A DNA stretch of 64,000 bases from a bacterium 210917-DFI.7.65 (GTDB lineage: Bacteria; Bacillota; Clostridia; Oscillospirales; Oscillospiraceae), in NCBI GenBank assembly GCA_020555865.1, contig JAJCJJ010000004.1:62001-126000 (forward strand), in the 5' to 3' direction. Below, in pieces: positions 51,077 to 60,677 of the stretch. The position numbers and the translations under genes were made by a program. The notes beneath the pieces are model-generated. The model ran no database searches. It was not told the DNA's origin and was given only the letters and a program-made list of their open reading frames with translations. How positions within the stretch are numbered: position 1 is the stretch's first letter; every line of letters begins with the position of its first letter.

Positions 51077-51720
51077 TTTGCCGCATCCTCTTTTCTATGT
51101 AAACTGAATTTATTCTCTGTTCCATGAAGAAGCCGTTTTATGTTGGAGCGATGTGCGAAAATCAAAAGTCCCGCAGGGACCGCTCCCAGCACTTCAAAGC
51201 ATACATTATGGTAAAACAGCCACAGACATACGACAAAGGTCAGCGCCGCACAGATGGATCCCAGAGACACATACTGGGTCAGCGCCACGACCAGCAGAAA
51301 CACCGCCAATGCAAGCAGGGCGACGCGCCAATCGATAACCATCAGCGCCGATACGCCTGACAGCACGCCCTTTCCCCCATGGAAATGAAACGTAACCGGA
51401 TACATGTGCCCCAATAAAACAAAACTGGTGGCAGCCAGCTTACCCACCATAGGCAAGCCAAAAAAATATCCAAACACGAACCCGCCCAGCAACACGGCAA
51501 TCACCGCTTTTAAAATATCGCTGAGCAACACGCCAACAACGCCCTTCGTGCCGAAAGTACGGTAAAAATTGGTCAGCCCGGCATTTCCGCTGCCGTGGTT
51601 TCGAATATCATCCCCGAAAATATACTTGGATACCAAAATGGAGCCATTGACACATCCCAGCGCATAAGCTGCCGCCATCGCCGCCAGCCCCGGCAGGCAA
51701 AGAACCAGCATCGTTTCCAT
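51073..51720 (-). CDS. plsY: acyl-phosphate glycerol-3-phosphate acyltransferase
   Basis: PlsY acylates glycerol-3-phosphate at the membrane using acyl phosphate, the next step after GpsA. The 215-residue protein has about five helices and the family motifs G-S-G-N-A-G-L-T-N-F-Y-R, H-G-G-K-G-V and the first-loop I-L-V-S-K. It overlaps both der and gpsA, giving tight der-plsY-gpsA coupling. Confidence 0.96.
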   Translation of the reverse strand: METMLVLCLPGLAAMAAAYALGCVNGSILVSKYIFGDDIRNHGSGNAGLTNFYRTFGTKGVVGVLLSDILKAVIAVLLGGFVFGYFFGLPMVGKLAATSFVLLGHMYPVTFHFHGGKGVLSGVSALMVIDWRVALLALAVFLLVVALTQYVSLGSICAALTFVVCLWLFYHNVCFEVLGAVPAGLLIFAHRSNIKRLLHGTENKFSLHRKEDAAK

Positions 51721-53045
51721 CAGCCCTCATCACCCTTCTCGCGAATGGAAATGATAATCGGCGTGCCTTCCAAGCCAAAAACGCTGCGCAGCTGGTTTTC
51801 AAGATAACGCTTATAGGAATAATGAAACAGCCTTGCATCGTTGCAGAAACATACAAAATGAGGCGGTTTGACGCCCACCTGCGTCATATAATAGATCTTC
51901 AGCCGGCGCCCCTTGTCCGTGGGCGGCTGCACGCGGGTCTGCGCATCGGAGAGGACATTGTTCAACATCCCCGTGGTGATGCGTACCGCGGACTGCTCAT
52001 TAACATAATTGATCAGCTCAAACAGGCGGTGGACCCGCTGCCCGGTCAGGGCGGAAATGAACAGAATCGGCGCATAAGTCATGTAGGCCAGATCCGTGCG
52101 CACCTGTTCGCGGTAGGTATCCATGGTTTTGCCATCCTTCTCCACGGCATCCCACTTATTGACCACGATAATGCAGGCCTTTCCGGCGTTGTGGGCAAGC
52201 CCTGCTACCTTGGTGTCCTGTTCGGTTACGCCCTCCTGCGCGTCAATCATAATCAGACATACATCACTGCGCTCGATGGCCATGGTGGCGCGGAGCACGC
52301 TGTATTTCTCCACATTTTCCTCTACCTTGGACTTTCTTCGCATCCCGGCAGTGTCGATAAAAATATATTTTCCCTGCTGGTTTTCAAACTTTGAATCGAT
52401 GGCATCACGGGTCGTTCCGGCCACATCGCTGACAATGACGCGCTGTTCACCCAAAATACGGTTTACGAGAGAAGATTTACCCACATTGGGCTTTCCAATC
52501 AGGGCAACTTTGATGTAATCTTCGTCTTCCTCGGCAAAATCCTCCTCCGGGAAATACCGCACGCAGGCATCCAGAAGATCGCCGGTGCCGTGACCATGGA
52601 CGGCAGAAACCGGAATCGGATCTCCCAGACCAAGGTTGTAAAACTCATAAATATCCGGATTCAGCGCGCCCGTGGAGTCCATTTTATTAACTCCCAGCAC
52701 AATAGGCTTCCCACTGCGCAGCAACATATTGGCCACTTCCTGGTCCGAAGCGGTCAAACCGGTTTTAATATCACACAGAAAAATAATGACCGTTGCGTTA
52801 TCGATTGCGATCTGCGCCTGTTCGCGCATAAAATTCAGAATCTGGCTGTCGGTGTTCGGCTCAATGCCGCCCGTGTCCACCAGCGTAAAACGCCGGCCAT
52901 TCCAATCCGTTTCACCGTAGATGCGGTCCCGGGTAACTCCCGGCGTGTCCTCTACAATCGAAAGCCGCTGACCGATCAGTTTATTGAACAGCAGGGACTT
53001 GCCCACATTGGGACGCCCTACGATGGCAACGATGGGTTTTGCCAT
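51720..53045 (-). CDS. der: ribosome biogenesis GTPase Der
   Basis: Der (EngA) assembles the 50S subunit. The 441-residue protein has two tandem GTPase domains, with G-R-P-N-V-G-K-S near residue 10 and G-K-P-N-V-G-K-S near 183, each with D-T-A/D-T-G-G and N-K-x-D motifs, and a C-terminal KH-like domain. A GAGGGGAG site precedes the ATG. Confidence 0.98.
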   Translation of the reverse strand: MAKPIVAIVGRPNVGKSLLFNKLIGQRLSIVEDTPGVTRDRIYGETDWNGRRFTLVDTGGIEPNTDSQILNFMREQAQIAIDNATVIIFLCDIKTGLTASDQEVANMLLRSGKPIVLGVNKMDSTGALNPDIYEFYNLGLGDPIPVSAVHGHGTGDLLDACVRYFPEEDFAEEDEDYIKVALIGKPNVGKSSLVNRILGEQRVIVSDVAGTTRDAIDSKFENQQGKYIFIDTAGMRRKSKVEENVEKYSVLRATMAIERSDVCLIMIDAQEGVTEQDTKVAGLAHNAGKACIIVVNKWDAVEKDGKTMDTYREQVRTDLAYMTYAPILFISALTGQRVHRLFELINYVNEQSAVRITTGMLNNVLSDAQTRVQPPTDKGRRLKIYYMTQVGVKPPHFVCFCNDARLFHYSYKRYLENQLRSVFGLEGTPIIISIREKGDEG

Positions 53046-53092
53046 TGGGATACACTCCCCTCTCCATAAGTCTCAAATTCTTGTTTTCGTTT

Positions 53093-54397
53093 TCAGTATT
53101 CCAATTCAAAAATTGCGTCCACCAGAGAAAAACCATCCGTTTCCGCAATACGTACCGGCACACCCAGCGCTCGTTCCACGTCGCTCACACGATAATCATC
53201 CAGAAAGATGTCGCCACCGTGGCGGAGCATATTGGCCGGCAGCAGCAGCCGCTCTCCCAGCGGCTGCCCTTTGAGCTGCGTCATCAGATCTGTGGCTGTA
53301 ACCAAACCCGCCACATCTATAGTTTCCCCAAAATAATGGTTAACAACAGCATAAACTGTACCCTGCACAGCCGGACAGCGCTCTTTTGCTTTGTCCACCA
53401 GTTCCCGGATAAAAGGAGCCGCCAGACAGCCGGTGCCAATCGCAAAAGGCCGGCAGGGTGTGTCCGGTTCCAACTGCCGCAGCGCGCTCATAAATTCCAT
53501 TTCCATGCTGCGCAGCATACCGACGCCGTTTTCCAGTTGAACATAACCTTCATAATATTCTTCTTCCGGCAGCGGGCGCTTTGCTTTGATAAAAATCTCA
53601 TCCGAGCAGAAAAACAGCCGGGTGCCGAAGCGCGCAAAGCATTCTTCACTGAACGGGAGCACACGATCCAGAATATCGTTCGCCGTTCGCTCGTCTACCA
53701 CCGGCATTTTATAAAGCCCCTTGCGGTACTTTGTTACGCCCACAGGCACAATGGCACAACTGGCCACGCCCATCTCCGCCAGATCGTGCATCGTACGAGA
53801 AAGCTGCTCACCGTCGTTGAGCCCTGGGCAGACCACAATCTGGCAGTTCATTACAATGCCGTTTTGCGCAAAGGCTTGCATATATTCCAGTCCTCGGGCT
53901 GCGGCCTTGTTGCCTAGGAGGATGCTCCGCAATTTTGGATCCGTGGCATGTACGGAAATATTGATTGGACTGATCCGCAGATCAATAATCCGCTGCGCTT
54001 CCCGTTCGCTGAGATTTGTCAGGGTAGTATAATTGCCCATCAAAAAAGACAAACGGGCATCGTCATCCTTAAAATACAGGCTATCACGCATATTGGGCGG
54101 CATCTGATCCACAAAACAGAACAGGCAGTGGTTGGAGCAGCAACGCTCCTCATCCATGAGATACGTTTCAAAGTTGAGGCCAATATCCTCGCCTTCCTCC
54201 TTGCGGATATGCACTGTACGTTCAGCACCGTCCGGCCCGCGCAGCACCAAGGTCAGCGCAGGATCATAGGCATAAAAACGATAGTCCAGCACATCCTTGA
54301 TCGTTTTCCCGTTGATGCTCAGCAAGGTTTCACCCACATGGATTCGGGCGCGCGCAGCGGGCGAACCGGGATCAATGGATGCAATTTTTCCAGACAA
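53093..54397 (-). CDS. DUF512 protein with PDZ and radical-SAM-like domains
   Basis: A 434-residue protein with an N-terminal PDZ-like segment (~5-60: I-D-P-G-S-P-A-A, G-E-T-L-L-S-I-N-G), a radical-SAM-like cysteine motif in C-C-S-N-H-C-L-F-C-F-V-D-Q, and the DUF512 region with I-A-I-G-T-G-type pieces (A-I-G-T-G). The start is a TTG at 54397, eight bases after GGAGGAG. The family is widespread next to der in Clostridia, but its reaction is unknown; it has been loosely annotated as a FeS oxidoreductase. Confidence 0.87.
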   Translation of the reverse strand: MSGKIASIDPGSPAARARIHVGETLLSINGKTIKDVLDYRFYAYDPALTLVLRGPDGAERTVHIRKEEGEDIGLNFETYLMDEERCCSNHCLFCFVDQMPPNMRDSLYFKDDDARLSFLMGNYTTLTNLSEREAQRIIDLRISPINISVHATDPKLRSILLGNKAAARGLEYMQAFAQNGIVMNCQIVVCPGLNDGEQLSRTMHDLAEMGVASCAIVPVGVTKYRKGLYKMPVVDERTANDILDRVLPFSEECFARFGTRLFFCSDEIFIKAKRPLPEEEYYEGYVQLENGVGMLRSMEMEFMSALRQLEPDTPCRPFAIGTGCLAAPFIRELVDKAKERCPAVQGTVYAVVNHYFGETIDVAGLVTATDLMTQLKGQPLGERLLLPANMLRHGGDIFLDDYRVSDVERALGVPVRIAETDGFSLVDAIFELEY

Positions 54398-54471
54398 AGC
54401 CTTTGCTCCTCCTCCTGCTGCAACAATGCGGAAAATGCCAATTATGGCCAGCCGCACTCTGCTCTACCGTT

Positions 54472-54500
54472 ATTATAAGCAAATTTCCGCACAATCGCAA
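54472..54500 (-). promoter_or_regulatory. promoter of the DUF512-der-plsY-gpsA operon
   Basis: TTGCGA and TATAAT are 17 bases apart on the minus strand, about 75 bases before the TTG start. Confidence 0.7.
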
Positions 54501-54510
54501 TGAAAAGTAA

Positions 54511-54548
54511 ATAAAAAGCAAGAGGGGAAGATATTTTCTTCCCCTCTC
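54511..54548 (-). terminator. intrinsic terminator after rpmF
   Basis: AGAGGGGAAGA pairs with TCTTCCCCTCT around a short loop; the minus strand then reads GCTTTTTATTT. Confidence 0.88.
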
Positions 54549-54565
54549 CATTTCACCAAGCAACC

Positions 54566-54760
54566 TTACTTTTCGGCCTCAACCGCAACAGCCTTGACCT
54601 GACGGCCATTGTAGTAGCCGCATTCCGGGCACATTCTGTGGGGCATATGCAGCGCGCCGCACTTCGAGCACTTCACCAGCGCCGGAGCGGACAGCTTCCA
54701 AACGGAGCTGCGTCTTTTATCGCGTCTTGCTTTGGATACTTTTCCCTTAGGTACTGCCAT
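54566..54760 (-). CDS. rpmF: 50S ribosomal protein L32
   Basis: The 64-residue bL32 begins M-A-V-P-K-G-K-V-S-K-A-R-R-D-K-R-R and has a zinc-binding four-cysteine set (C-S-K-C and C-P-E-C), the zinc form of the protein. AGGAGGTGT precedes the ATG. It follows yceD, its usual partner. Confidence 0.97.
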   Translation of the reverse strand: MAVPKGKVSKARRDKRRSSVWKLSAPALVKCSKCGALHMPHRMCPECGYYNGRQVKAVAVEAEK

Positions 54761-54814
54761 TTTCGTGACACCTCCTTGGTAAGTAACTGCTTAAAGCAGT
54801 GTATTTTTCAAAAT

Positions 54815-55330
54815 TCAGTCTTTGTCCTCATCCCGCTGCAGCAGCTTAGCCAGCACAGCCAAGCGCGGATCGGTTTCCTTTTTGCATCCGCACGGACCCA
54901 TATTTAGATCCGCACCGCAAATCGGGCAAAGACCCTTGCAGTCTTCTGAACAAAGCAGTTTTGTGTCCATTCCGAGAATGAATGCCGTACGGGCCGCATC
55001 CTCTGCATCCACTTCACCGTTTTCAATCAACAGGATCTCGTCGTCTCCTTTGTCTGCATTTTCCAGCTCCTGTGCCAGCAAATGCTCAAACGGGACGCTT
55101 TTTTTACAGACCAGCGGTTTGCCGCAACGGTCGCAAAACGCATGAAGCATTGTTTCGGCGGTGCCCTGCATTACCAGAACGCCTGCCATATTGCGAACGG
55201 TCCCTGTTACCACAACAGGCTCCGCAACTGGGCAATACCCGCCGAATTCCACACAAGACAGATCCATCGAGAACTGGAAACTGATCTTTTTCCCGGGGGT
55301 ATTGATAATTTCACGAACGGATAACAGCAT
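54815..55330 (-). CDS. yceD: YceD/DUF177 family protein
   Basis: A 171-residue protein with the DUF177 pattern. It has C-D-R-C-G-K-P in the middle and the C-terminal cysteine pairs C-K-G-L-C-P-I-C-G-A-D-L-N, which look like a zinc site. In plants and bacteria the family is linked to 23S rRNA accumulation, and the gene almost always precedes rpmF, as here, 54 bases upstream. Confidence 0.93.
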   Translation of the reverse strand: MLLSVREIINTPGKKISFQFSMDLSCVEFGGYCPVAEPVVVTGTVRNMAGVLVMQGTAETMLHAFCDRCGKPLVCKKSVPFEHLLAQELENADKGDDEILLIENGEVDAEDAARTAFILGMDTKLLCSEDCKGLCPICGADLNMGPCGCKKETDPRLAVLAKLLQRDEDKD

Positions 55331-55357
55331 AATACACCTCGCAATGGTACGGGTAGT

Positions 55358-55386
55358 ATTATAATGGGAAGAAGCAAAATTGTCAA
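55358..55386 (-). promoter_or_regulatory. consensus sigma-A promoter of yceD-rpmF
   Basis: On the minus strand TTGACA and TATAAT are separated by exactly 17 bases, a perfect consensus. Confidence 0.9.
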
Positions 55387-55455
55387 ATAGTTTTTTGCAG
55401 TTTTTTCAGAAAATCCTTCTTTTGCGCCAAGCTCTGCTTCCTTTCCCTGATTTCT

Positions 55456-55484
55456 TTGCTATTTCAGCGGATCTGTGATATGAT
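55456..55484 (+). promoter_or_regulatory. probable promoter of the pseudouridine synthase gene
   Basis: TTGCTA and TATGAT are 17 bases apart. Confidence 0.55.
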
Positions 55485-55532
55485 AAATTAAATTTTGACT
55501 GAACAGACCAAAGTAAAAGGAGCGTGGCAGGA

Positions 55533-56498
55533 TTGAAAGAACTGCAGATTGGGAAAAATGATGCCGGGCAGAGGTTGGACCGGTTTCTGTCCAAAGCCGT
55601 TCCGCTGCTGCCCCCCTCCCTGCTGCAAAAATACATTCGTCTGAAGCGGGTTAAGGTTAACGGGAAAGGGAGTAAGCGCGACACGCGGCTGTGTGAAGGC
55701 GATCTGCTGCAGCTTTACGTCAACGACGAATTCTTTGAAAAACCCAACAGTGAAAACGCTTTCCTGACCATTGCTGCCCCGCTTTTGGACGTGGTCTATG
55801 AAGATGAACATATTTTGCTGGTCAACAAGCGCCCCGGCCAAGTGGTGCACGCAGATGAAAGCGGCAGCGCTAATACGCTGATTGACCATATCAAAGCATA
55901 CCTTTATCAAAAAAGAGAATGGAATCCCCGTTGGGAAAACGCCTTTGCCCCTGCCCTGTGCAACCGCATTGACCGCAACACCGGCGGCATGGTTATCGCC
56001 GCCAAAAGCGCCGAGGCCCTGCGCGTAATGAACGATAAAATCCGCAGTCGGGAAATTCTCAAGTATTACCTGTGTATCACCCTAGGCCGCCCTACGCCGG
56101 CAGAGGGGACACTGAGCGGGTATTTGTTTAAGGATGAATCTAAAAAGCAGGTTTTTGTGCGCCGCGTCCCCTCTCCGGGCGCCAAAACGGCCATAACCCA
56201 TTATAAAACACTGTTGAGCCGCGGCGCGCTGAGTTTGGTGGAATGCGAACTGATGACAGGCCGCACACACCAGATCCGAGCGCAATTTGCCGCCGCTGGC
56301 CACCCGTTGCTGGGAGATGGAAAATACGGCCGCGGCGAAATCAACCGCCGCTATGGTGAAGAAAAGCAGGCTCTTTACTCCTATAAGTTGACGTTCGCAT
56401 TTCGAACAGATGCCGGTGCGTTGAACTATTTGAACGGAAAAACAGTGGAAATTAAAAATATCCCGTTCTGTGCGAAATATTTTCCGGATTATCATTGA
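55533..56498 (+). CDS. RluA-family RNA pseudouridine synthase
   Basis: A 321-residue synthase with an N-terminal S4 RNA-binding domain (~10-60: A-G-Q-R-L-D-R-F-L and I-R-L-K-R-V-K-V-N-G-K) and the RluA catalytic domain, with the catalytic aspartate in N-R-I-D-R-N-T-G-G and R-T-H-Q-I-R-A-Q. The TTG at 55533 is ten bases after AAGGAG; the GTG at 55524 is too close to that site. Which uridine it modifies (rRNA or tRNA) cannot be told. Confidence 0.9.
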   Translation: MKELQIGKNDAGQRLDRFLSKAVPLLPPSLLQKYIRLKRVKVNGKGSKRDTRLCEGDLLQLYVNDEFFEKPNSENAFLTIAAPLLDVVYEDEHILLVNKRPGQVVHADESGSANTLIDHIKAYLYQKREWNPRWENAFAPALCNRIDRNTGGMVIAAKSAEALRVMNDKIRSREILKYYLCITLGRPTPAEGTLSGYLFKDESKKQVFVRRVPSPGAKTAITHYKTLLSRGALSLVECELMTGRTHQIRAQFAAAGHPLLGDGKYGRGEINRRYGEEKQALYSYKLTFAFRTDAGALNYLNGKTVEIKNIPFCAKYFPDYH

Positions 56499-56523
56499 CT
56501 TTTAGTCCTGTATCTTTTATTAT
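56495..56523 (+). promoter_or_regulatory. possible promoter of the pot operon
   Basis: TTGACT and TATTAT are 17 bases apart, with the -35 box over the stop of the preceding gene. It leaves a leader of about 160 bases in which I recognise no known riboswitch. Confidence 0.45.
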
Positions 56524-56689
56524 GTGTTTCGATTCATTTCAGCTGCCTTCGACACATATTTATAATAGGTATTCTTTCTGTGTTGTCTTGGCAAGTTTTC
56601 AATAAGGGGGAACTGTTACGGATACGAATTTATGCCTTTATCATGCGCAACATTTTCAGTGACTATTACTATGAAACGGGGGAGGATAA

Positions 56690-57841
56690 ATGTCCAAAGA
56701 GTTGATTCGCCTTGTAGATTGCTGCATGGCGTTTGACGACGAGCTTGTTCTCGATCACTTGAATCTTACAATTGATAATAGCGAATTTCTGACGCTGCTT
56801 GGTTCCAGCGGATGCGGCAAAACCACCACATTGCGTATTATCGGCGGTTTTCTCACACCCACATCCGGTACAGTATACTTTGACGGTGCCGAAATTACGC
56901 ATGTACCGCCCCATAAGCGACAGATCAATACGGTATTTCAAAAATACGCCCTCTTCCCGCATCTGGACGTATATGAAAATATCGCCTTTGGTCTCCGTAT
57001 TTCCAAAACGCCGAAGGCCGAAATCGACCGGCGTGTGACGGAAATGCTGGATATTGTCAGCTTACGGGGCTTTGAACATCGCAAAGCCGACGCCCTGTCC
57101 GGCGGCCAGCAGCAGCGTGTGGCCATCGCCCGCGCGCTGGTCAATCAACCGAAAGTACTGCTGCTCGACGAACCGCTGGGCGCATTGGATCTGCGGCTGC
57201 GCAAGGATATGCAGAATGAACTCAAACGCATCCAGCAGCAAACGGGAATCACGTTTATCTATGTGACACACGATCAGGAAGAGGCCCTTGCCATGTCTGA
57301 TACTATCGTCGTGATGAACAAGGGCCACATTCAGCAGATTGGAACCCCGGAAGATATATATAATGAACCACAAAATGCTTTTGTAGCCGACTTTATCGGC
57401 GAATCCAACATTCTCGACGGCTGTATGCACCAAGATTTCTTGGTAGAATTCCTCGGTACAAAGGTTCCTTGTGTGGACAAAGGATTCGCCCCGAAAGAAA
57501 AAGTGGACGTGGTTATCCGGCCCGAGGACATTGACATTGTGGCTCCAGATGCCGGCCTGTTGCATGGCGTAATCACTTCCATCACTTTTAAGGGTATTTA
57601 TTACGATATTATCGTGGATATTCGCGGTTTTAAATGGCTGATTCAAACCACTGACTTCCACCCGCTCGGTGCAGAAATCGGTATTGTGATCCCACCTGAC
57701 GACATCCATGTAATGAAAAAGAGCGTCTATTCCGATCAGGTGGGCGATTACAGTTCCTACAGCGATGAATATGAAGAGATCAACGATCCCAACTTTGCCG
57801 GGGAAGACGGTAACGAGGAGGCGGCCGAGGATGAATTCTAA
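56690..57841 (+). CDS. potA: spermidine/putrescine ABC transporter ATP-binding protein
   Basis: PotA powers polyamine import. The 383-residue protein has Walker [10 protein letters not shown], signature L-S-G-G-Q-Q-Q-R, Walker [12 protein letters not shown] and a C-terminal TOBE domain. The final ~35 residues are very acidic, rich in D, E, S and Y, and unusual for the family. The ATG follows GGGGGAGG. The gene overlaps potB by 11 bases. Confidence 0.94.
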   Translation: MSKELIRLVDCCMAFDDELVLDHLNLTIDNSEFLTLLGSSGCGKTTTLRIIGGFLTPTSGTVYFDGAEITHVPPHKRQINTVFQKYALFPHLDVYENIAFGLRISKTPKAEIDRRVTEMLDIVSLRGFEHRKADALSGGQQQRVAIARALVNQPKVLLLDEPLGALDLRLRKDMQNELKRIQQQTGITFIYVTHDQEEALAMSDTIVVMNKGHIQQIGTPEDIYNEPQNAFVADFIGESNILDGCMHQDFLVEFLGTKVPCVDKGFAPKEKVDVVIRPEDIDIVAPDAGLLHGVITSITFKGIYYDIIVDIRGFKWLIQTTDFHPLGAEIGIVIPPDDIHVMKKSVYSDQVGDYSSYSDEYEEINDPNFAGEDGNEEAAEDEF

Positions 57842-58691
57842 AGCCTTTGTCCGCTGTGCCTCCATCCCCTATGTAGTATGGATGGCTATTTTTGTCATTG
57901 TCCCGCTTCTCTTTATTGTAGGCTATGCTTTCACCAATGCAGACGGCTCTTTTACACTGGAAAACTTTTCCGATCTCGGCGTATATGCATCCGTTTTCAA
58001 AAATTCGTTTTTACAGGCCGCCATCGCCACCATCATATGCCTGCTGATCGGCTATCCTTTTGCCTACATTCTCGCACATGAGCGCCCTTCCGTACAAAAA
58101 GTGGCTATGCTGCTAATTATGCTTCCCATGTGGGTAAATTTCCTGCTGCGGACCTATGCCTGGATGTCTATCCTGGAAAACAACGGTTTTCTGAACCAGT
58201 TTTTCAGGGCTATCGGCCTGATCGACTACTTGAATGGCATCGGTGTGCTGAGCACGGATTATATTCCTATGATCAACACCAGCTTTGCTGTGGTCTTGGG
58301 CATGATCTACAACTACTTGCCTTTTATGATCATGCCTATTTATACTGTAATCAGCGGCATCGACCGGCGGCTTGTCGAAGCAGCCCAGGACCTGGGTGCC
58401 AACCGTATACAGACCTTTACCCGGTTGATCCTTCCACTGTCCTTGCCCGGGGTGCTCTCGGGCGTGATGATGGTATTCATTCCATCGGTCAGTACCTTTG
58501 CCATTTCCCGCTTACTGGGCGGCGGACTGCACTGGCTTCTTGGCGATGTGATTGACATGCAGTTCCTGGGCGGTACCTACAATCCGCACCTGGGCAGCGC
58601 CATTTCCCTGATCATGATGGTTGTAGTGCTATTGTGCATGGGCATCATGAATCGCTTTGGCGAAGGAGAAGATGAGGCGGTGCTGCTATGA
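57831..58691 (+). CDS. potB: spermidine/putrescine ABC transporter permease PotB
   Basis: A 286-residue inner membrane permease with six helices and the EAA-type loop [10 protein letters not shown] that contacts PotA. The ATG at 57831 lies within the end of potA, preceded by GAGGAGG; the 22 upstream codons read through potA in another frame. The gene overlaps potC by four bases. Confidence 0.94.
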   Translation: MNSKAFVRCASIPYVVWMAIFVIVPLLFIVGYAFTNADGSFTLENFSDLGVYASVFKNSFLQAAIATIICLLIGYPFAYILAHERPSVQKVAMLLIMLPMWVNFLLRTYAWMSILENNGFLNQFFRAIGLIDYLNGIGVLSTDYIPMINTSFAVVLGMIYNYLPFMIMPIYTVISGIDRRLVEAAQDLGANRIQTFTRLILPLSLPGVLSGVMMVFIPSVSTFAISRLLGGGLHWLLGDVIDMQFLGGTYNPHLGSAISLIMMVVVLLCMGIMNRFGEGEDEAVLL

Positions 58692-59575
58692 AAACAACAA
58701 CGCCAAAGCTTTCCAGACTATATAACATTCTGGTTTATGTGTTTTTGTACGCCCCCATCTTGGTGCTGATCATCTTTTCGTTCAACGAATCCAAAAACCG
58801 CGCCGTCTGGACCGGTTTCACTTTGCACTGGTATGCGGACTTGCTCCACAACGATGCCATCATTGACGCTTTTATCACCACACTGAGCGTGGCGGTTCTG
58901 GCTGCGTTAATTTCCACTGTGTTCGGCACGCTGGCAGCCATCGGGTTTTTCTCCATGAAGCGCCGTCCCCGCAGCATTTGCATGAGCATTAACAACATCC
59001 CCATGACCAACGCCGAAATTATCACCGGCGTATCACTCATGCTTTTGTTTGTTTTCTCCACCCAGCTGCTCAATGGCTTGGTATATTGGATCGGCAATCA
59101 TTTTGGGCTGTGGCTTCCCGTCAATTTCCAGCTGGGCTTTGCGACTCTCTTGCTGGCCCATATTACCTTTGATATTCCCTATGTCATTTTATCGGTAATG
59201 CCCTGTCTGCGGCAGCTTGACCGTAACCTGTCCGAAGCCGCCCAGGATTTAGGCGCCACACCCATGCAGGCTTTTACAAAAGTAGTGCTTCCTCAGCTGC
59301 GGCCCGGCATTGTCAACGGTGCCATCATTGCCTTTACTATGTCGGTGGATGACTTTGTCATCTCTTACTTTACCGCGGGCGCGGAAGTATCCAACCTTGC
59401 TATGGAGATCTATGCCATGGCAAGACGCCATATCAGCCCGGAGATCAACGCTATTTCCACTATCTTGTTCGGCATTGTGCTGATTCTTTTGATTATTATC
59501 AATATCCGCTCTTTTCGACAGGAACAGGAAAAAGCCAAACGGCTCCAAGCTCTGCGCAAAGACGCAGCACAGTAA
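58688..59575 (+). CDS. potC: spermidine/putrescine ABC transporter permease PotC
   Basis: A 295-residue permease with six helices and the loop [10 protein letters not shown]. It forms the membrane channel with PotB. Its ATG overlaps the potB stop. The C-terminal ~25 residues are basic and cytoplasmic. Confidence 0.94.
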   Translation: MKTTTPKLSRLYNILVYVFLYAPILVLIIFSFNESKNRAVWTGFTLHWYADLLHNDAIIDAFITTLSVAVLAALISTVFGTLAAIGFFSMKRRPRSICMSINNIPMTNAEIITGVSLMLLFVFSTQLLNGLVYWIGNHFGLWLPVNFQLGFATLLLAHITFDIPYVILSVMPCLRQLDRNLSEAAQDLGATPMQAFTKVVLPQLRPGIVNGAIIAFTMSVDDFVISYFTAGAEVSNLAMEIYAMARRHISPEINAISTILFGIVLILLIIINIRSFRQEQEKAKRLQALRKDAAQ

Positions 59576-59589
59576 AAGGAGGTTTTTTC

Positions 59590-60660
59590 ATGGTAAAACG
59601 TATTTTTTCTTTTCTTTGTGTCGGCGCCATCCTTGCCGGCATGCTGGCTGGCTGCGGCGGCACTGCAGCAACAAACGGTGTAGTCAGTGTATACAACTGG
59701 GGTGAATATATGGATACCGATCTGTTCGATGAATTTACAGAACAGACCGGCATCAGAGTGAACTACAGCACCTATGAAAGCAATGAAGCCATGTACACCA
59801 AGCTGCGCAGCGGCAGCGTGAATTACGATGTGATCATTCCCTCGGATTATATGATCAGCCGTTTGATTGACGAAGGTATGCTGATGAAATTGGATTTTGA
59901 TCAGATTCCCAATTACGCCAATATCGACGAGCAGTACCGCAACATGATTTATGATCCCAACAACGAATATTCCGTTCCTTATACTTGGGGCACCACCGGT
60001 ATCATATACAATCCCAATATGGTGCAGCAGCCTATCACCAAATGGGCAGATCTCTTCGATGAGGAAAAAGTTGGAACCCACAGCGTTTTGATGTTTGACA
60101 ATTCACGCGACTGCATTGCCATCGCTCTGATGGCTCTGGGCTACGATATTAACACCACGGATGCTTCCCAGATTACCGAGGCTGTGGATCTTCTGGTCAA
60201 ACAAAAGCAGGATGGCATCGTGCAGGCTTATGTCATGGATCAGATCTTCGACAAAATGACCAACAATGAAGCTGCAGCAGGCGTTTATTACGCCGGCGAC
60301 TACCTTATTATGGTAGAGGACAATCCTGACTTGGTCTGGGTACAGCCAGAAGAAGGCGCCAACTGGTTCGTGGATTCCATGTGTGTGCCCACCACCTGCA
60401 AAAATTATGACAACGCCATGGCTTTTATTAATTTTATGTGTGAAAACACATCTTTCGTGCGCAACTTTGATATCATCGGGTATGCTTTCCCCTCCTCTGG
60501 CGCCCGCGCCATGCTGGATGAGGAATATCGCGACAGTCCCATTCTTTATCCTGATGAAGCTTATCTTTCCACCTGTGCCCCCTTCGTCAATCTGGACCAG
60601 GCTTCTCTGGAACTATACGACAGTGAATGGCTGCGCTTGGGTCTCACCCAGGCGGGCTGA
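59590..60660 (+). CDS. potD: spermidine/putrescine-binding lipoprotein PotD
   Basis: The 356-residue extracellular receptor has a lipoprotein signal with the lipobox L-A-G-C, Cys22 being the lipidated residue. The mature part starts V-S-V-Y-N-W-G-E-Y-M-D, the family signature, and has P-Y-T-W-G-T-T-G-I-I-Y-N and W-F-V-D-S-M-C-V-P. It follows potC by 14 bases with AAAGGAGG. Confidence 0.95.
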   Translation: MVKRIFSFLCVGAILAGMLAGCGGTAATNGVVSVYNWGEYMDTDLFDEFTEQTGIRVNYSTYESNEAMYTKLRSGSVNYDVIIPSDYMISRLIDEGMLMKLDFDQIPNYANIDEQYRNMIYDPNNEYSVPYTWGTTGIIYNPNMVQQPITKWADLFDEEKVGTHSVLMFDNSRDCIAIALMALGYDINTTDASQITEAVDLLVKQKQDGIVQAYVMDQIFDKMTNNEAAAGVYYAGDYLIMVEDNPDLVWVQPEEGANWFVDSMCVPTTCKNYDNAMAFINFMCENTSFVRNFDIIGYAFPSSGARAMLDEEYRDSPILYPDEAYLSTCAPFVNLDQASLELYDSEWLRLGLTQAG

Positions 60661-60677
60661 ATAAATGGAGGTACACA

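Noticed and set aside
56524..56689. Riboswitch in the pot operon leader
   Set aside because: No conserved aptamer pattern or terminator was seen in the 160 bases.
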